Shown piece after piece: positions 1-7,507 of a stretch of DNA of 34,874 bases (position 1 is the stretch's first letter; every line of letters starts with the position of its first letter). The stretch comes from an uncultured Clostridia bacterium. GTDB taxonomy: Bacteria > Bacillota > Clostridia > Christensenellales > CAG-314. The position numbers and the translations under genes are program-made. The DNA is taken from the NCBI GenBank assembly GCA_947625725.1, contig CANQPI010000019.1, positions 1 through 34,874 of the forward strand. Direction: 5' to 3'. Below the pieces are notes generated by a model. The model worked only from the letters and a program-made list of their open reading frames with translations. It searched no databases and had not been told where the DNA came from.

Positions 1-867
1 TATGCTTCGGATTTATTTGCCGATCATTATTACAGTTACGGTATGAATTACAGTTCGTTTTCTAACGGCTACTATCCCATAGATCTGGACGTTTCCGGAG
101 ATAAAGACTTTGTCTTTACAGAAAGCGATAGCACGCAATCTGCTTGGGATAGGTTTTTCAATGGGCAAAATCACGTTGACGGCAAACCCTTTTCGCCAAT
201 AGTTGAAGTAAGTTACAACGATGTGAAGGGGTTGACCGACGACGAACTTGCCCAAAAGTTTTACATTGCGAAAGAGGACGCAACAGACTTTTACAATTAC
301 GTGTGGGGCAATCAGGACAGGACTGTGTACCTGTTCCACTTTGCTCAGAGCGACTATTATACCAATGATGTGCGTGCTTATGCAAAATTCTCAGTGTATG
401 AGGATAACTATGTCGGCTTTGTCGCCCAAGAGGTTGCCTATCTTGACTTTGATATAATCTCTATGGGGTACGAAAATGATATGGGACATATTGAGATAAT
501 TCCGGTTGTAAGTAATCCCGTTGACATTGTTTCTTCTATTGAATCAGGTAGCCCTGTAACAGGTTGGGATAAGTTTTTGGACGAATTGGAGGACTTTTGG
601 AACAAGGTCGAGAACTTTTTCAATCGTGTCGGAAACTTTGCCACAGAAAATTGGTGGCTTTTCGTCATACTCGGAGTGTTGATACTGTTCGGAGTTCTCA
701 GTTATTTCTTCCCCGTACTGCGAGTTGTTTTCAAATGGCTTTGGATAGGGCTTAAATGGCTACTAAAAATCTTGTGGTGGATAGTTTCCGCGCCTGCGCG
801 TCTAATTGTGCTGATTGCTAACAGCATAAAGAACCGAGCGGAAAGAAGATCCGACACAAAGACATAA
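1..867 (+). CDS. Putative inovirus minor coat/adsorption-type membrane protein (5' truncated)
   Basis: The reading frame is open to the first base of the window, so the gene starts upstream; the first internal ATG is at 43. The visible part has a long, acidic, aromatic-rich ectodomain. It ends in a very hydrophobic, tryptophan-rich region (roughly the last 70 residues, two or three membrane segments) and a short basic tail. A large extracytoplasmic domain plus C-terminal anchor just upstream of the Zot-like gene matches the position and shape of the pIII/adsorption protein in filamentous phages. No sequence family was recognised, so the role rests on position and topology. Another virion protein or a host-range factor is possible. 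Confidence 0.55.
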   Translation, partial: YASDLFADHYYSYGMNYSSFSNGYYPIDLDVSGDKDFVFTESDSTQSAWDRFFNGQNHVDGKPFSPIVEVSYNDVKGLTDDELAQKFYIAKEDATDFYNYVWGNQDRTVYLFHFAQSDYYTNDVRAYAKFSVYEDNYVGFVAQEVAYLDFDIISMGYENDMGHIEIIPVVSNPVDIVSSIESGSPVTGWDKFLDELEDFWNKVENFFNRVGNFATENWWLFVILGVLILFGVLSYFFPVLRVVFKWLWIGLKWLLKILWWIVSAPARLIVLIANSIKNRAERRSDTKT

Positions 868-870
868 AAA

Positions 871-1008
871 AACACCCCGGACATTTGTCCAAGGTGTTGC
901 GGAGCCTCACAGCTCGCCGACTTTTGTCGGTACTTTCACTCTCTTAGGCTACTCCGCTCGGTCGGTCTTAGCTTGCTTTCCGACTTTAGCCGTTGTATGG
1001 CTACCGAG
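871..1008 (+). other. Structured intergenic region (terminator-like hairpin plus further stems)
   Basis: Directly after the first gene, AACACC (871-876) pairs with GGTGTT (893-898), with GGAC/GTCC stacked inside. No clear T-run follows, so it may be a weak terminator or an RNA-processing structure. Next come CCGAC (917-921) pairing with GTCGG (926-930) around a TTTT loop, an outer CGGAGCC/GGCTACTCCG pairing (900-906 with 947-956), and CTCGGT (957-962) pairing with ACCGAG (1003-1008). Such a dense fold between virion and assembly genes could moderate read-through or serve as a phage packaging or replication signal. Confidence 0.5.
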
Positions 1009-1044
1009 AGGATTTAATTCTAACATAAAAAGGAGATGTTGTCA

Positions 1045-1383
1045 ATGGCTAAAATTGTAAACAGAAAAAGAAAGCCTAATGAAGCAAACCTTGCCGGATT
1101 GATGGTGGTAAATTCAGACGTCGCGTGGGACTATAAAAATAGACGTTGGCGTAAGGGAGTTTACGGCGCCGTGGACAAAGAATTACCATTTATTACCACT
1201 ACTGTGCAGTCCAAGGACGGCACGCGGCGCAGAAAATTTGTAAATGACGTCACAGAACTGCCGAACGTCACGAAGGAGCGGGTAATGGCTTTCTTTGACA
1301 ATAAGCAAAACGCCCAACGTAGCAAGTGCTACCTTGTAGATAAGGCTTTATACGAGGAAATGCTCAAAGGGCGCAAAGGATGA
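1045..1383 (+). CDS. Small basic inovirus protein of unknown function (112 aa)
   Basis: The start at ATG 1045 is preferred over ATG 1036 because AAGGAG at about 1029-1034 is then well spaced. The protein begins with a strongly basic stretch (KRKP) and stays rich in Lys and Arg. No transmembrane segment, signal peptide or cysteine motif is seen. Its stop overlaps the ATG of the Zot-like gene by four bases (ATGA), so the two are translationally coupled and probably act together. Basic charge and position suggest nucleic-acid binding or an accessory assembly role, but no family was recognised. Confidence 0.7.
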   Translation: MAKIVNRKRKPNEANLAGLMVVNSDVAWDYKNRRWRKGVYGAVDKELPFITTTVQSKDGTRRRKFVNDVTELPNVTKERVMAFFDNKQNAQRSKCYLVDKALYEEMLKGRKG

Positions 1384-2297
1384 TCACCATCATTTTCGGC
1401 AAGCCCGGTGCGGGCAAGACGGCTTACTTGGTCAGTCAGATGTTGCGCTTTCTCGGCAATAGTCGAGAGGCGTATGAGTTGCTTTGGAACTGTCGGGACA
1501 GAGTGATCGCTCTGGATCAGCGCGGATTGCAGTACTCAGCACCGACAACTCCGCCCGTTTACACGAACTTTCCGGTGTCGGCACATGTTGGTTATAATCG
1601 GTGGCGTAGCAGTTATTACGTGGACGGCTTTCACCTCGGGTTGGAAAATGAGTACGTGCCAATCACGAATGTTCTGCCGGGCGCAGTGATCGGATTGACC
1701 GAGGTTCAGCGTTATTACAATAGCCGAAACTCGAAGGAGGGCAAGAAGGCTTTGCCGGACTGGGTGAGTAGGTTTTATGAAGAGCATCGACATTTTGGTT
1801 TAGACATTTATCTTGACTTGCAACGCTTGGGGCTGTGTGATGTCAATATCCGAGAGTTAGCCGGGCGCATTGTTGAGGTCTACGATCTGGAACACGAGGT
1901 TGATCGCCGCGGTAATATTCTTGCCTCGAAGTTTTCACTTCGATGCTGGGATAATTTGGCAGCCGCCGAACGGTACGTCGATAACGACAGTTTGACCAAT
2001 TTTGACTTCGAGGAGTACATCTTCGAGGGAAACGTGTTCGAGGCGTACACCTCGGCGTGTTATTTTGACGCTTTTTTGCCCGGCGCAGGCAATGACTTTT
2101 CTATGTCTACGCACGACCGTGCGTTTCGAAGTGACGCGCTGTTGCAGTTGGAGTTCAGTAAACAGATCTATCGCCAAAGCGCACCTTGCGGATTCTATCC
2201 CGGTGAGGCGGAGGACCTCCGCAAGGAATGGCTCAAAAATGGCAAAGAGGAAACTCTTCAAGAGTACATAATGAGGACGGTGTATGGAACTACATGA
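1380..2297 (+). CDS. Zot/pI-type filamentous phage assembly ATPase
   Basis: The N-terminus carries a Walker A motif GKPGAGKT (residues 7-14). A TEVQ segment follows in the Walker B position, then an EHRHFG...LDLQR region with NIRELAGRIVEV. This is the usual order in Zot/pI proteins, which power extrusion of filamentous phage through the membrane. The length (305 aa) is in the family range. Unlike M13 pI and most Zot proteins, I see no transmembrane helix in the C-terminal half, so the membrane anchor may come from a partner. It overlaps both neighbours (4 nt upstream, 14 nt downstream), which marks an assembly operon. Confidence 0.85.
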   Translation: MITIIFGKPGAGKTAYLVSQMLRFLGNSREAYELLWNCRDRVIALDQRGLQYSAPTTPPVYTNFPVSAHVGYNRWRSSYYVDGFHLGLENEYVPITNVLPGAVIGLTEVQRYYNSRNSKEGKKALPDWVSRFYEEHRHFGLDIYLDLQRLGLCDVNIRELAGRIVEVYDLEHEVDRRGNILASKFSLRCWDNLAAAERYVDNDSLTNFDFEEYIFEGNVFEAYTSACYFDAFLPGAGNDFSMSTHDRAFRSDALLQLEFSKQIYRQSAPCGFYPGEAEDLRKEWLKNGKEETLQEYIMRTVYGTT

Positions 2298-2733
2298 CTT
2301 TTTAACTCAATACTACGAACTCTTTTCCGACTTGGAGATCAACAAGGCTCAACTGTCCGAAGAGTTCTATGTTGCGAGTCGCAAGTTGTTGCTAAATCAG
2401 TTTGATCAAGCGACCAAGATTTGGTTGGATGAGCAAGAATTGGAATTTTGCGAGAAACGCTTCAAGTTAAAATTTGACGTCGCGAATTACACGCCGCGCC
2501 GCCGTTTAATCTTTTGGTGGAATCGGAAGGCAAAGGCTCTACTGAAACAGTACCGTGCGGAGTTGGAGCGCTACCTCGCGGAGATCTCCAAGGACACCCG
2601 GGACACCAAGGCGGACAAGACCGCTCTGGATGAGTTGCCTGCGCAGAGTTCGATTGCAAGTCCCACAACGCTTCCTGCGCCTACAATGAGTGCAAAGGAT
2701 CAACCACCTGCACCACCCTCTACAACACCGTAA
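2284..2733 (+). CDS. Hypothetical inovirus protein with helical body and Pro-rich tail (149 aa)
   Basis: The ATG overlaps the end of the Zot-like gene by 14 bases and has a GAGG ribosome site about eight bases upstream. The first roughly 115 residues look helical and charged, with an RRR...FWW basic-aromatic patch near residue 75 that could touch a membrane. The last 30 or so residues are low complexity, rich in Pro, Ala, Ser and Thr. No family was recognised. Coupling to the ATPase gene suggests a role in assembly. It could help dock the apparently anchor-less ATPase, which is speculation. Confidence 0.65.
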   Translation: MELHDFLTQYYELFSDLEINKAQLSEEFYVASRKLLLNQFDQATKIWLDEQELEFCEKRFKLKFDVANYTPRRRLIFWWNRKAKALLKQYRAELERYLAEISKDTRDTKADKTALDELPAQSSIASPTTLPAPTMSAKDQPPAPPSTTP

Positions 2734-3085
2734 AGAGGCAGGTATGACTTCTGCGGCGATCGTCAAGAGAGAATGCGAGCTTTATGCTCACGCCGCGTAG
2801 GCGGCGGGAGGGATAAATTCGCAGGCGACCTTGACGAGGTAGCCGTCAGAGGTTAGGCTCTCTGCACGGACGGACGCGCGCGTCCGCCCCTACCTGCCAC
2901 ACTGTAACGAGGATCATCACCGAAGGCACTGCGCAGCCCAAGGCTCGCCGGGCGCGCAGTGCTGCGGTGAATAAGCAGGGCACGCGAAGCGTGCCGATGT
3001 GCCACCTACTCGATACTGGTGGCACAACATCCCATAAAAAGGGCAATTTCGGTATTGCCCATGGCATTTTTTACAAAATTTCGAG
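2734..3085 (+). other. Hairpin-rich phage intergenic region: likely replication origin / packaging signal
   Basis: This 350-nt gap has no gene but holds a series of strong inverted repeats. They are CGCCGC/GCGGCG (2791-2806), a perfect 16-bp palindrome (2871-2886), and a long stem built from CACCG/CGGTG and GCACTGCGC/GCGCAGTGC (2918-2969). Three more follow: GCACGC/GCGTGC (2980-2994), TGTGCCACC/GGTGGCACA (2998-3026) and GGGCAAT/ATTGCCC (3041-3060). Filamentous phages keep their plus- and minus-strand origins and packaging signal as hairpins in an intergenic region beside the rep gene, exactly as here. The last stem is followed at 3067-3072 by a T-run and may also terminate upstream transcription. 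The Rep nick site cannot be picked out by eye. Confidence 0.65.
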
Positions 3086-3091
3086 GTGAAA

Positions 3092-4126
3092 ATGAATTAT
3101 CTATTTGACAAGACCACGGGGGAGAAAATTTCCAACGTTTACGAAAAAGATGGACAGATCGTTCATATTGATTACGAGTTTTTTGATAGCATAATTTCGA
3201 CATCCGAAACAACGGGTGTTGAAGTTTTGAAGTTTAGCAAGCCGTTCCGAGTTCCGAAGCATGTGGTGCTTGATGCGGATATGTGTTCGGATTACTTTAC
3301 TAACTTTGAATTTGCCGAGGCAGTAAGCACCCAGCGTTGGAAGTCGGTAGGCGGAACATTGGTTCCGGCAGATCCTACTGTCAAGATTGCTGACTTATTG
3401 GTTTCAAGGCAACGAGCAGCAAGAGAAAGCAAAAGTAGATTTTACAACTATGCCTTGGGTGAAAACAATTGGCAGTACTTTTGTACTTGGACTTTTGCTG
3501 ACCCTCGCTGCCGTTCCGACAAGGATTTGTTGTATGCTACTTACAGCAAATTTTTGGCAGTTGTCCGCAAGTCGAATCCGGATGTAAAGGCAATTGCAAC
3601 TTATGAGGAGTTTGAAAAAGGCGGCTACCACATGCATGCACTTCTTGGCAATTGTTTGCTGCGTTTAACACCGGCACTGAACCCGCATACAGGCGAGTTT
3701 GTATATTCGGAGTTTGGTAATCAAATATTTAACTGTATCGACTGGCAGGCGGGGTTCAGTACGGTGTGTTGTATTGTTCCAGGGTCCACCAAGCAGCAAG
3801 TGGTCAATTATTTGGGCAAATATTTGACTAAGAAATGTCCGGCACCGTATCGGTGCAAACGTTTTTTTCATACGCTTAACTTAGATTGTCGTGATTGTTA
3901 TATGTTTAATTCTCAAAATGTCAACGAACCTGTTGTTCGCTTTTTGCTCAATTCCAAAGGAGAATTGACTAATGGTAAAGAACTCGACGTGATGGACGAA
4001 ATGGTTGAAGCGTTTGATTTAGAACAAATAAAGCATACCGATAACATGACTGTATATCGATCGAAAGTAGATATTGCCGGTTACTTGGATAACTATCCGG
4101 ACGTGTTTGCTCCGAAAAAAATTTAG
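3092..4126 (+). CDS. HUH rolling-circle replication initiation protein (Rep)
   Basis: Motif 1 (FCTWTF) lies near residue 130. The HUH metal-binding motif (HMH) follows near 180 in the context GGYHMHALLG. A NYLGKYLTKK segment near 240-250 supplies the catalytic tyrosine(s). This order is diagnostic of single-strand endonucleases that start rolling-circle replication of inoviruses, microviruses and small plasmids. The enzyme nicks the plus strand at the origin, here probably in the hairpin tract just upstream, and becomes 5'-linked to DNA. I chose ATG 3092 because GAGG at 3083-3086 is well placed for it; GTG 3086 in the same frame would add two residues. Confidence 0.85.
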   Translation: MNYLFDKTTGEKISNVYEKDGQIVHIDYEFFDSIISTSETTGVEVLKFSKPFRVPKHVVLDADMCSDYFTNFEFAEAVSTQRWKSVGGTLVPADPTVKIADLLVSRQRAARESKSRFYNYALGENNWQYFCTWTFADPRCRSDKDLLYATYSKFLAVVRKSNPDVKAIATYEEFEKGGYHMHALLGNCLLRLTPALNPHTGEFVYSEFGNQIFNCIDWQAGFSTVCCIVPGSTKQQVVNYLGKYLTKKCPAPYRCKRFFHTLNLDCRDCYMFNSQNVNEPVVRFLLNSKGELTNGKELDVMDEMVEAFDLEQIKHTDNMTVYRSKVDIAGYLDNYPDVFAPKKI

Positions 4127-4142
4127 TGTCAAATTTAGTGTC
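4119..4142 (+). repeat. Tandem 12-bp direct repeat at the end of rep
   Basis: The 12-mer AAATTTAGTGTC occurs twice back to back (4119-4130 and 4131-4142). The first copy contains the Rep stop codon. It could be a small slippage duplication or part of a recombination or binding site near the prophage end. Confidence 0.7.
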
Positions 4143-4156
4143 AGAAGAAAAATAAA

Positions 4157-4220
4157 GGGAAACACTTTTTAGGTGTTTCCCTTCATTTTGGGCTATTTTT
4201 GCCTGTTTTAGCCCGTTTTT
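4157..4220 (+). terminator. Two terminator hairpins after rep
   Basis: GGGAAACAC (4157-4165) pairs perfectly with GTGTTTCCC (4173-4181) and is followed by a T-rich stretch. A second stem, GGGCTA (4190-4195) with TAGCCC (4209-4214), is followed directly by a run of T. Both act on plus-strand transcription leaving the phage genes. They also insulate the tRNA transcribed towards them. Confidence 0.75.
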
Positions 4221-4309
4221 TGGCGGAGAGAACAGGATTTGAACCTGCGGAGGCTGTTCACCTCGCACGCTTTCCAAGCGTGTGCCTTAAACCGCTCGAC
4301 CATCTCTCC
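4221..4309 (-). tRNA. tRNA-Ser (anticodon GGA)
   Basis: Read on the minus strand, the acceptor stem GGAGAGA pairs with TCTCTCC, the discriminator is G and CCA is encoded. The anticodon stem CACGC/GCGTG encloses the loop TTGGAAA, giving anticodon GGA (serine UCC/UCU). A long variable arm typical of tRNA-Ser follows, then a TTCAAAT T-loop. The 3' end faces the prophage, so this gene is a plausible attachment target. Confidence 0.95.
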
Positions 4310-4342
4310 ATATCGACGTGTTGCAACCACCGTTGCCACATT

Positions 4343-4371
4343 AGAATACCAAAAAAAAGCCGTTTAGTCAA
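4343..4371 (-). promoter_or_regulatory. Sigma-A-type promoter of the tRNA-Ser gene
   Basis: On the minus strand, TTGACT (4366-4371) and TATTCT (4343-4348) are separated by 17 bases. This places the start about 25 bases upstream of the mature tRNA 5' end. Confidence 0.75.
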
Positions 4372-4427
4372 CATTTTTGCCGTAAAATGTTGTTGAGTTT
4401 TGTCGCCGTGCCGTTTGCCTTGCCGCG

Positions 4428-5081
4428 CTAATCGACAAAGCGTTGCAGTACCACCACCTGAGTTGGAGCGTCTGGATCGGGAGCGTCGTACAGCACAAGC
4501 GTATCCGAACCGTTATCCATAACTGCCGATTTGTCGAACAACGCCAAAAATTTTTCCACGCCGTCCACGTCAAAATGGTGTTCTGCCGTTTTGTAGTGCA
4601 TGGGTATCACTATCTTGGGTCTGACGGCGTCCACATAACGTTTTGCGCCGAGCGCGTCCACCGTAAAAGTCCCGCCGACGGGTATCAACAGCACGTCGCA
4701 GCCCTTGATTTTGTCCGCCACGTCGGGGTCCCAACAACCGATATCTCCCATGTGCGCCACTTTGATGCCGTCAACAAGAAAACAAAACACCAGATTTTTG
4801 CCGCGCTTTGCGCCCTTGACGTCGTCATGGTATGTTGATATGCTCTCCACAGCTATGTCGTCGGCGGCGCAACTGATTTGTTCGTCGAGTATGGGCGGAT
4901 TTCCCAAAATACTCTCCATTCCGTCGTGGTCGCCGTGATGATGCGAAACCGTCACCACGTCGCATCTCACCTTGGTCATGGCAAAGCCCACCATCTCCGC
5001 TTTGAAGGGGTCGGTAACTATCGTTGTTCCCATTTCGCTGACAATGCGAAAAGCCGCATGTCCGAGATATTGCAATTTCAC
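4428..5081 (-). CDS. UPF0173 / UlaG-like metal-dependent hydrolase
   Basis: This is a compact (217 aa) metallo-beta-lactamase-fold protein with the metal motif SHHHGDHDG near residues 46-54. Later metal ligands are likely in AHMGD and PMHY. The family (UPF0173, YtkL/UlaG-like) binds two metal ions and hydrolyses unknown, probably phosphorylated or lactone-type, substrates in the cytosol. I chose the GTG at 5081 because a perfect GGAGGTG lies just upstream and homology starts at KLQYLGHAA; the longer upstream frame crosses the promoter. It is monocistronic, with a consensus promoter and a possible Spo0A box upstream. Confidence 0.85.
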   Translation of the reverse strand: MKLQYLGHAAFRIVSEMGTTIVTDPFKAEMVGFAMTKVRCDVVTVSHHHGDHDGMESILGNPPILDEQISCAADDIAVESISTYHDDVKGAKRGKNLVFCFLVDGIKVAHMGDIGCWDPDVADKIKGCDVLLIPVGGTFTVDALGAKRYVDAVRPKIVIPMHYKTAEHHFDVDGVEKFLALFDKSAVMDNGSDTLVLYDAPDPDAPTQVVVLQRFVD

Positions 5082-5099
5082 TTGACACCTCCGCACAAT

Positions 5100-5128
5100 A
5101 TTGTAAACCCGTTTGCGTTGAGTGTCAA
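5100..5128 (-). promoter_or_regulatory. Consensus promoter of the UPF0173 gene
   Basis: On the minus strand, TTGACA (5123-5128) and TACAAT (5100-5105) are separated by 17 bases, just upstream of the GGAGGTG ribosome site. Confidence 0.85.
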
Positions 5129-5176
5129 CTCCCCCGCAAGCAAACGTCGCGTTGCATGCAGACAAAAAACGCAATT

Positions 5177-5185
5177 TTCGACAAA
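5177..5185 (-). promoter_or_regulatory. Possible 0A box (Spo0A binding site)
   Basis: The minus strand reads TTTGTCGAA, an exact match to the Spo0A consensus. It lies about 50 bases upstream of the -35 element of the UPF0173 promoter. A single 9-mer can occur by chance, so this is tentative, but the window also encodes a Spo0A-type DNA-binding domain. Confidence 0.3.
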
Positions 5186-5375
5186 ATTTTTGCCCCAGGT
5201 TCGTCAAATACGGCGTTACGACGCTGCCGAACAAAAAATTTTTTTCGCCCAAAACTCAACACGTACTTGCGTTAAACACCGTTTGAGCGTTGTTGAATCG
5301 GGCAATTTGCAAAAAGGGTAGATTTTTTTTGTTAATTGATGTATAATGTAGATACCAAACTAAGTTGGAGGGTAT

Positions 5376-6389
5376 ATGAAGGCTTGGATATTGGAAGAAC
5401 CTCGCAAACTTACGTTGAGAGAATCTGCACCCACCGAAATTACCGAAAACCAAATAAAAGTAAAAATCGAAGAAGTACTGCTTACCAACTCCGACTACGA
5501 AGTGTACACGGGAGCAAGCAAACGCAAATATCCGTTCGTTATAGGGCGCAATGCCGTGGGAGTCGTTTCCAAGGTGGCGGGGGATAATCCCTTTTTCAGC
5601 AAGATGGACCGCGTGGCGATCGAGCCGTACATTCCGTGCGAAGTTTGCGACGAATGTAAAAACGACGAGTACGAAAAATGCTCCAACATGCAGGAGTTGG
5701 GCTACAACTGCAACGGTCTGCTGCAAAATTTCATCGACTTGCCCTACTCGAACCTACACCGCCTGCCCGCAAAGTTAAGCACGGAAAAAGCCCTGTTTGT
5801 ACCCTACGTTGCATTCAGTCTTAACGTGATCGACGCGCTCAATTTGGAAAAGGGACGGCACATTGCCATATTTTCTTCCACCAAGACGGGGCTTATTCTT
5901 GCGCAGTTAGTAGCATACTACCAAGCGGTGCCCGTGTTCATTTCCAATCGCGAAGAACTGTTGGATACGGCAAGAGAATTGGGAATTTTTTACAGTTTCA
6001 ACCCCGAAAAGGCGGACGTCGAAAACGAGATCGTGGCGATTACCGGCGGCAGAATGTGCAATGAGTTGGTGCTGTTCAGCAACTCGGATTTCAACATGAA
6101 GGATGTGTACAACGTTGCCGCAACCAACGCAAACATTTGCCTGGCGGGATATTCCAACAAAGAGAGCAAACTGTCGGTGGCCCAAATTTGCAAAAAACAT
6201 CTGAACATTTTCGGCGTGTACAACGGCGCGGGAAGTTACTCCTCGGCGATAAACCTGCTGGTAACGGAAACGGTCAATGTGGATTCGTTGATAGGCAAGA
6301 TCATTCCCTTTGACAAGGTAAACGAAGAAATGGCAAAAATTGCCCCCGACGAATTGATACTCAAATCGAAAATAATCAAAATCAGCTAA
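5376..6389 (+). CDS. MDR-family alcohol dehydrogenase-like protein lacking catalytic zinc ligands
   Basis: The length (337 aa) and the N-terminal GroES-like domain followed by a Rossmann-like half fit the medium-chain dehydrogenase/reductase family. The structural zinc lobe is intact: C88, C91, C94 and C102 in CxxCxxCx7C spacing. The catalytic zinc site is not. The usual C-G-S-D is TNSD (37-40), and the usual G-H-E is GRN (57-59). The cofactor glycine motif is also poor. It is therefore unlikely to be an ordinary zinc alcohol dehydrogenase; a zinc-independent reductase or a non-catalytic relative is more likely. ATG 5376 follows GGAGG; TATAAT at 5342-5347 is a plausible -10 with a weak -35. 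It is a single gene ending in a strong terminator. Confidence 0.8.
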   Translation: MKAWILEEPRKLTLRESAPTEITENQIKVKIEEVLLTNSDYEVYTGASKRKYPFVIGRNAVGVVSKVAGDNPFFSKMDRVAIEPYIPCEVCDECKNDEYEKCSNMQELGYNCNGLLQNFIDLPYSNLHRLPAKLSTEKALFVPYVAFSLNVIDALNLEKGRHIAIFSSTKTGLILAQLVAYYQAVPVFISNREELLDTARELGIFYSFNPEKADVENEIVAITGGRMCNELVLFSNSDFNMKDVYNVAATNANICLAGYSNKESKLSVAQICKKHLNIFGVYNGAGSYSSAINLLVTETVNVDSLIGKIIPFDKVNEEMAKIAPDELILKSKIIKIS

Positions 6390-6399
6390 ACAACACATC

Positions 6400-6431
6400 A
6401 AAAAACAGACATCATGCGGTGTCTGTTTTTT
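6400..6431. terminator. Bidirectional terminator between adh-like gene and trxB
   Basis: AAAAAACAGACA (6400-6411) pairs perfectly with TGTCTGTTTTTT (6420-6431), giving a T-run on either strand. It serves the two convergent genes. The remaining 140 bases up to trxB are AT-rich and show no gene. Confidence 0.85.
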
Positions 6432-6571
6432 CTTTTGTATTTAGAGAATGTGCTTGTGATCTACATTTTTTTCCTTTGTAACGCTGAGGCAATAGTTTGC
6501 GCACATTTTTCCTGCGTGATTAAATTTTTTTTAACTTTTGTATTCTGCAACGCCAATCGACAAACGTCAAG

Positions 6572-7501
6572 TTACTTTCTGTTTTCGCAGTCGGTTGGTA
6601 TTGCGCGATCCGCAAAACGCGCCGCGTAGAAGCCGGCGATCGCGCCGTCCCCCACCGCCGTAGCGCATTGTCGCACGGATTTGGTGCGGCAGTCGCCCGC
6701 GGCGAAAACTCCGTCGCAACTTGTTTGACAGTCTTCGCCCGCCGCAATGTAGCCGTTGGCGTCCAACTGTACCAAATCGGCGAAATCGCCGTTGCGCGGT
6801 TCTTGCCCTATCGCCACGAAAACCGCGTCGCAATCCAAATAAGTCACCGCTCCGTCGTCATCGCGACAAACCAAGCCTTGCACTTTGTCGTCGCCCACAA
6901 TCTCCGTTACGCGCGCGCCTTGTATCCACTCGATTTTTTCAGTCGAAAGCAGTTTCTGCTCCAATTCTTTGTCGCAAAACAACTTGTCAAACATTGTGAC
7001 AAGCGTCACTTGCGAACATATTTCCGCAAGATACAACGCGTACTGCGCCGCGCTGTTGCCGTCGCCCACAACGCACACGGGCTTGTCCTTGTAAAACGCT
7101 CCGTCGCAAACGGCGCAGTAGCACACGCCTTTGCCGGCAAGTTTTTGTTCGCCCTCTACGTTGAGAGTTTTGTGCGCAACGCCCGTCGCCAACACCACCG
7201 CGCGGCACTCATAACGGGAATACTCGGTGACAACGACAAACCCCTCGTCTGTTTTTGTCACTTTTCCGCACCCCATGTCGAAATTTACGCCGTGCGAAAC
7301 CGCTTGTTGAAACATTTTGTCCGCAAGAGCCGCGCCTGAAATTTCCATCACGGACGGAAAATTTTCCACACGCGGAGCAGTTGCTATTTGCCCGCCGAAA
7401 GCGTTCGATTCCAACATCATAACGCTCTTGCCCGCACGCGCCGCATACAGCGAGGCTGTCAGTCCCGCAGGACCGCCGCCGATAACAACAATATCGTACA
7501 T
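6572..7501 (-). CDS. trxB: Thioredoxin reductase
   Basis: This NADPH-dependent flavoenzyme (309 aa, standard length) has an N-terminal FAD motif GGGPAG (8-13) and a redox-active CAVC (129-132; the family norm is CATC). A nucleotide-binding VVGDGNSA region follows (144-151), with a C-terminal FAVGD-like region reading FAAGDCR. It passes electrons from NADPH to thioredoxin-fold proteins. The ATG lies six bases after the nrdD stop with an AGG ribosome site inside the spacer, so it is the second gene of the nrdD operon. The linkage suggests it reduces the redoxin domain fused to NrdD. An extra Cys (127) sits two residues before the active pair. Confidence 0.93.
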   Translation of the reverse strand: MYDIVVIGGGPAGLTASLYAARAGKSVMMLESNAFGGQIATAPRVENFPSVMEISGAALADKMFQQAVSHGVNFDMGCGKVTKTDEGFVVVTEYSRYECRAVVLATGVAHKTLNVEGEQKLAGKGVCYCAVCDGAFYKDKPVCVVGDGNSAAQYALYLAEICSQVTLVTMFDKLFCDKELEQKLLSTEKIEWIQGARVTEIVGDDKVQGLVCRDDDGAVTYLDCDAVFVAIGQEPRNGDFADLVQLDANGYIAAGEDCQTSCDGVFAAGDCRTKSVRQCATAVGDGAIAGFYAARFADRAIPTDCENRK

Positions 7502-7507
7502 ATCGAC

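Larger units (their letters stand above)
1..4220 (+). mobile_element. Inovirus-like (filamentous phage) prophage, right-hand part
   Basis: All five genes lie on the plus strand, against the mainly minus-strand host genes to the right. They include two hallmark proteins: a Zot/pI-type ATPase and an HUH rolling-circle initiator. A truncated membrane-anchored virion-type protein and a hairpin-rich non-coding tract complete the picture. The element stops beside the 3' end of a tRNA-Ser gene, which fits tRNA-targeted integration. The left part (major coat protein, ssDNA-binding protein, any integrase) is outside the window, so the exact attachment sites cannot be defined. The right boundary is inferred to lie between the Rep terminator and the tRNA 3' end. 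Confidence 0.75.

Noticed and set aside
2791..3060. CRISPR array
   Set aside because: The repeats are inverted, differ from one another and are not regularly spaced; there are no cas genes.
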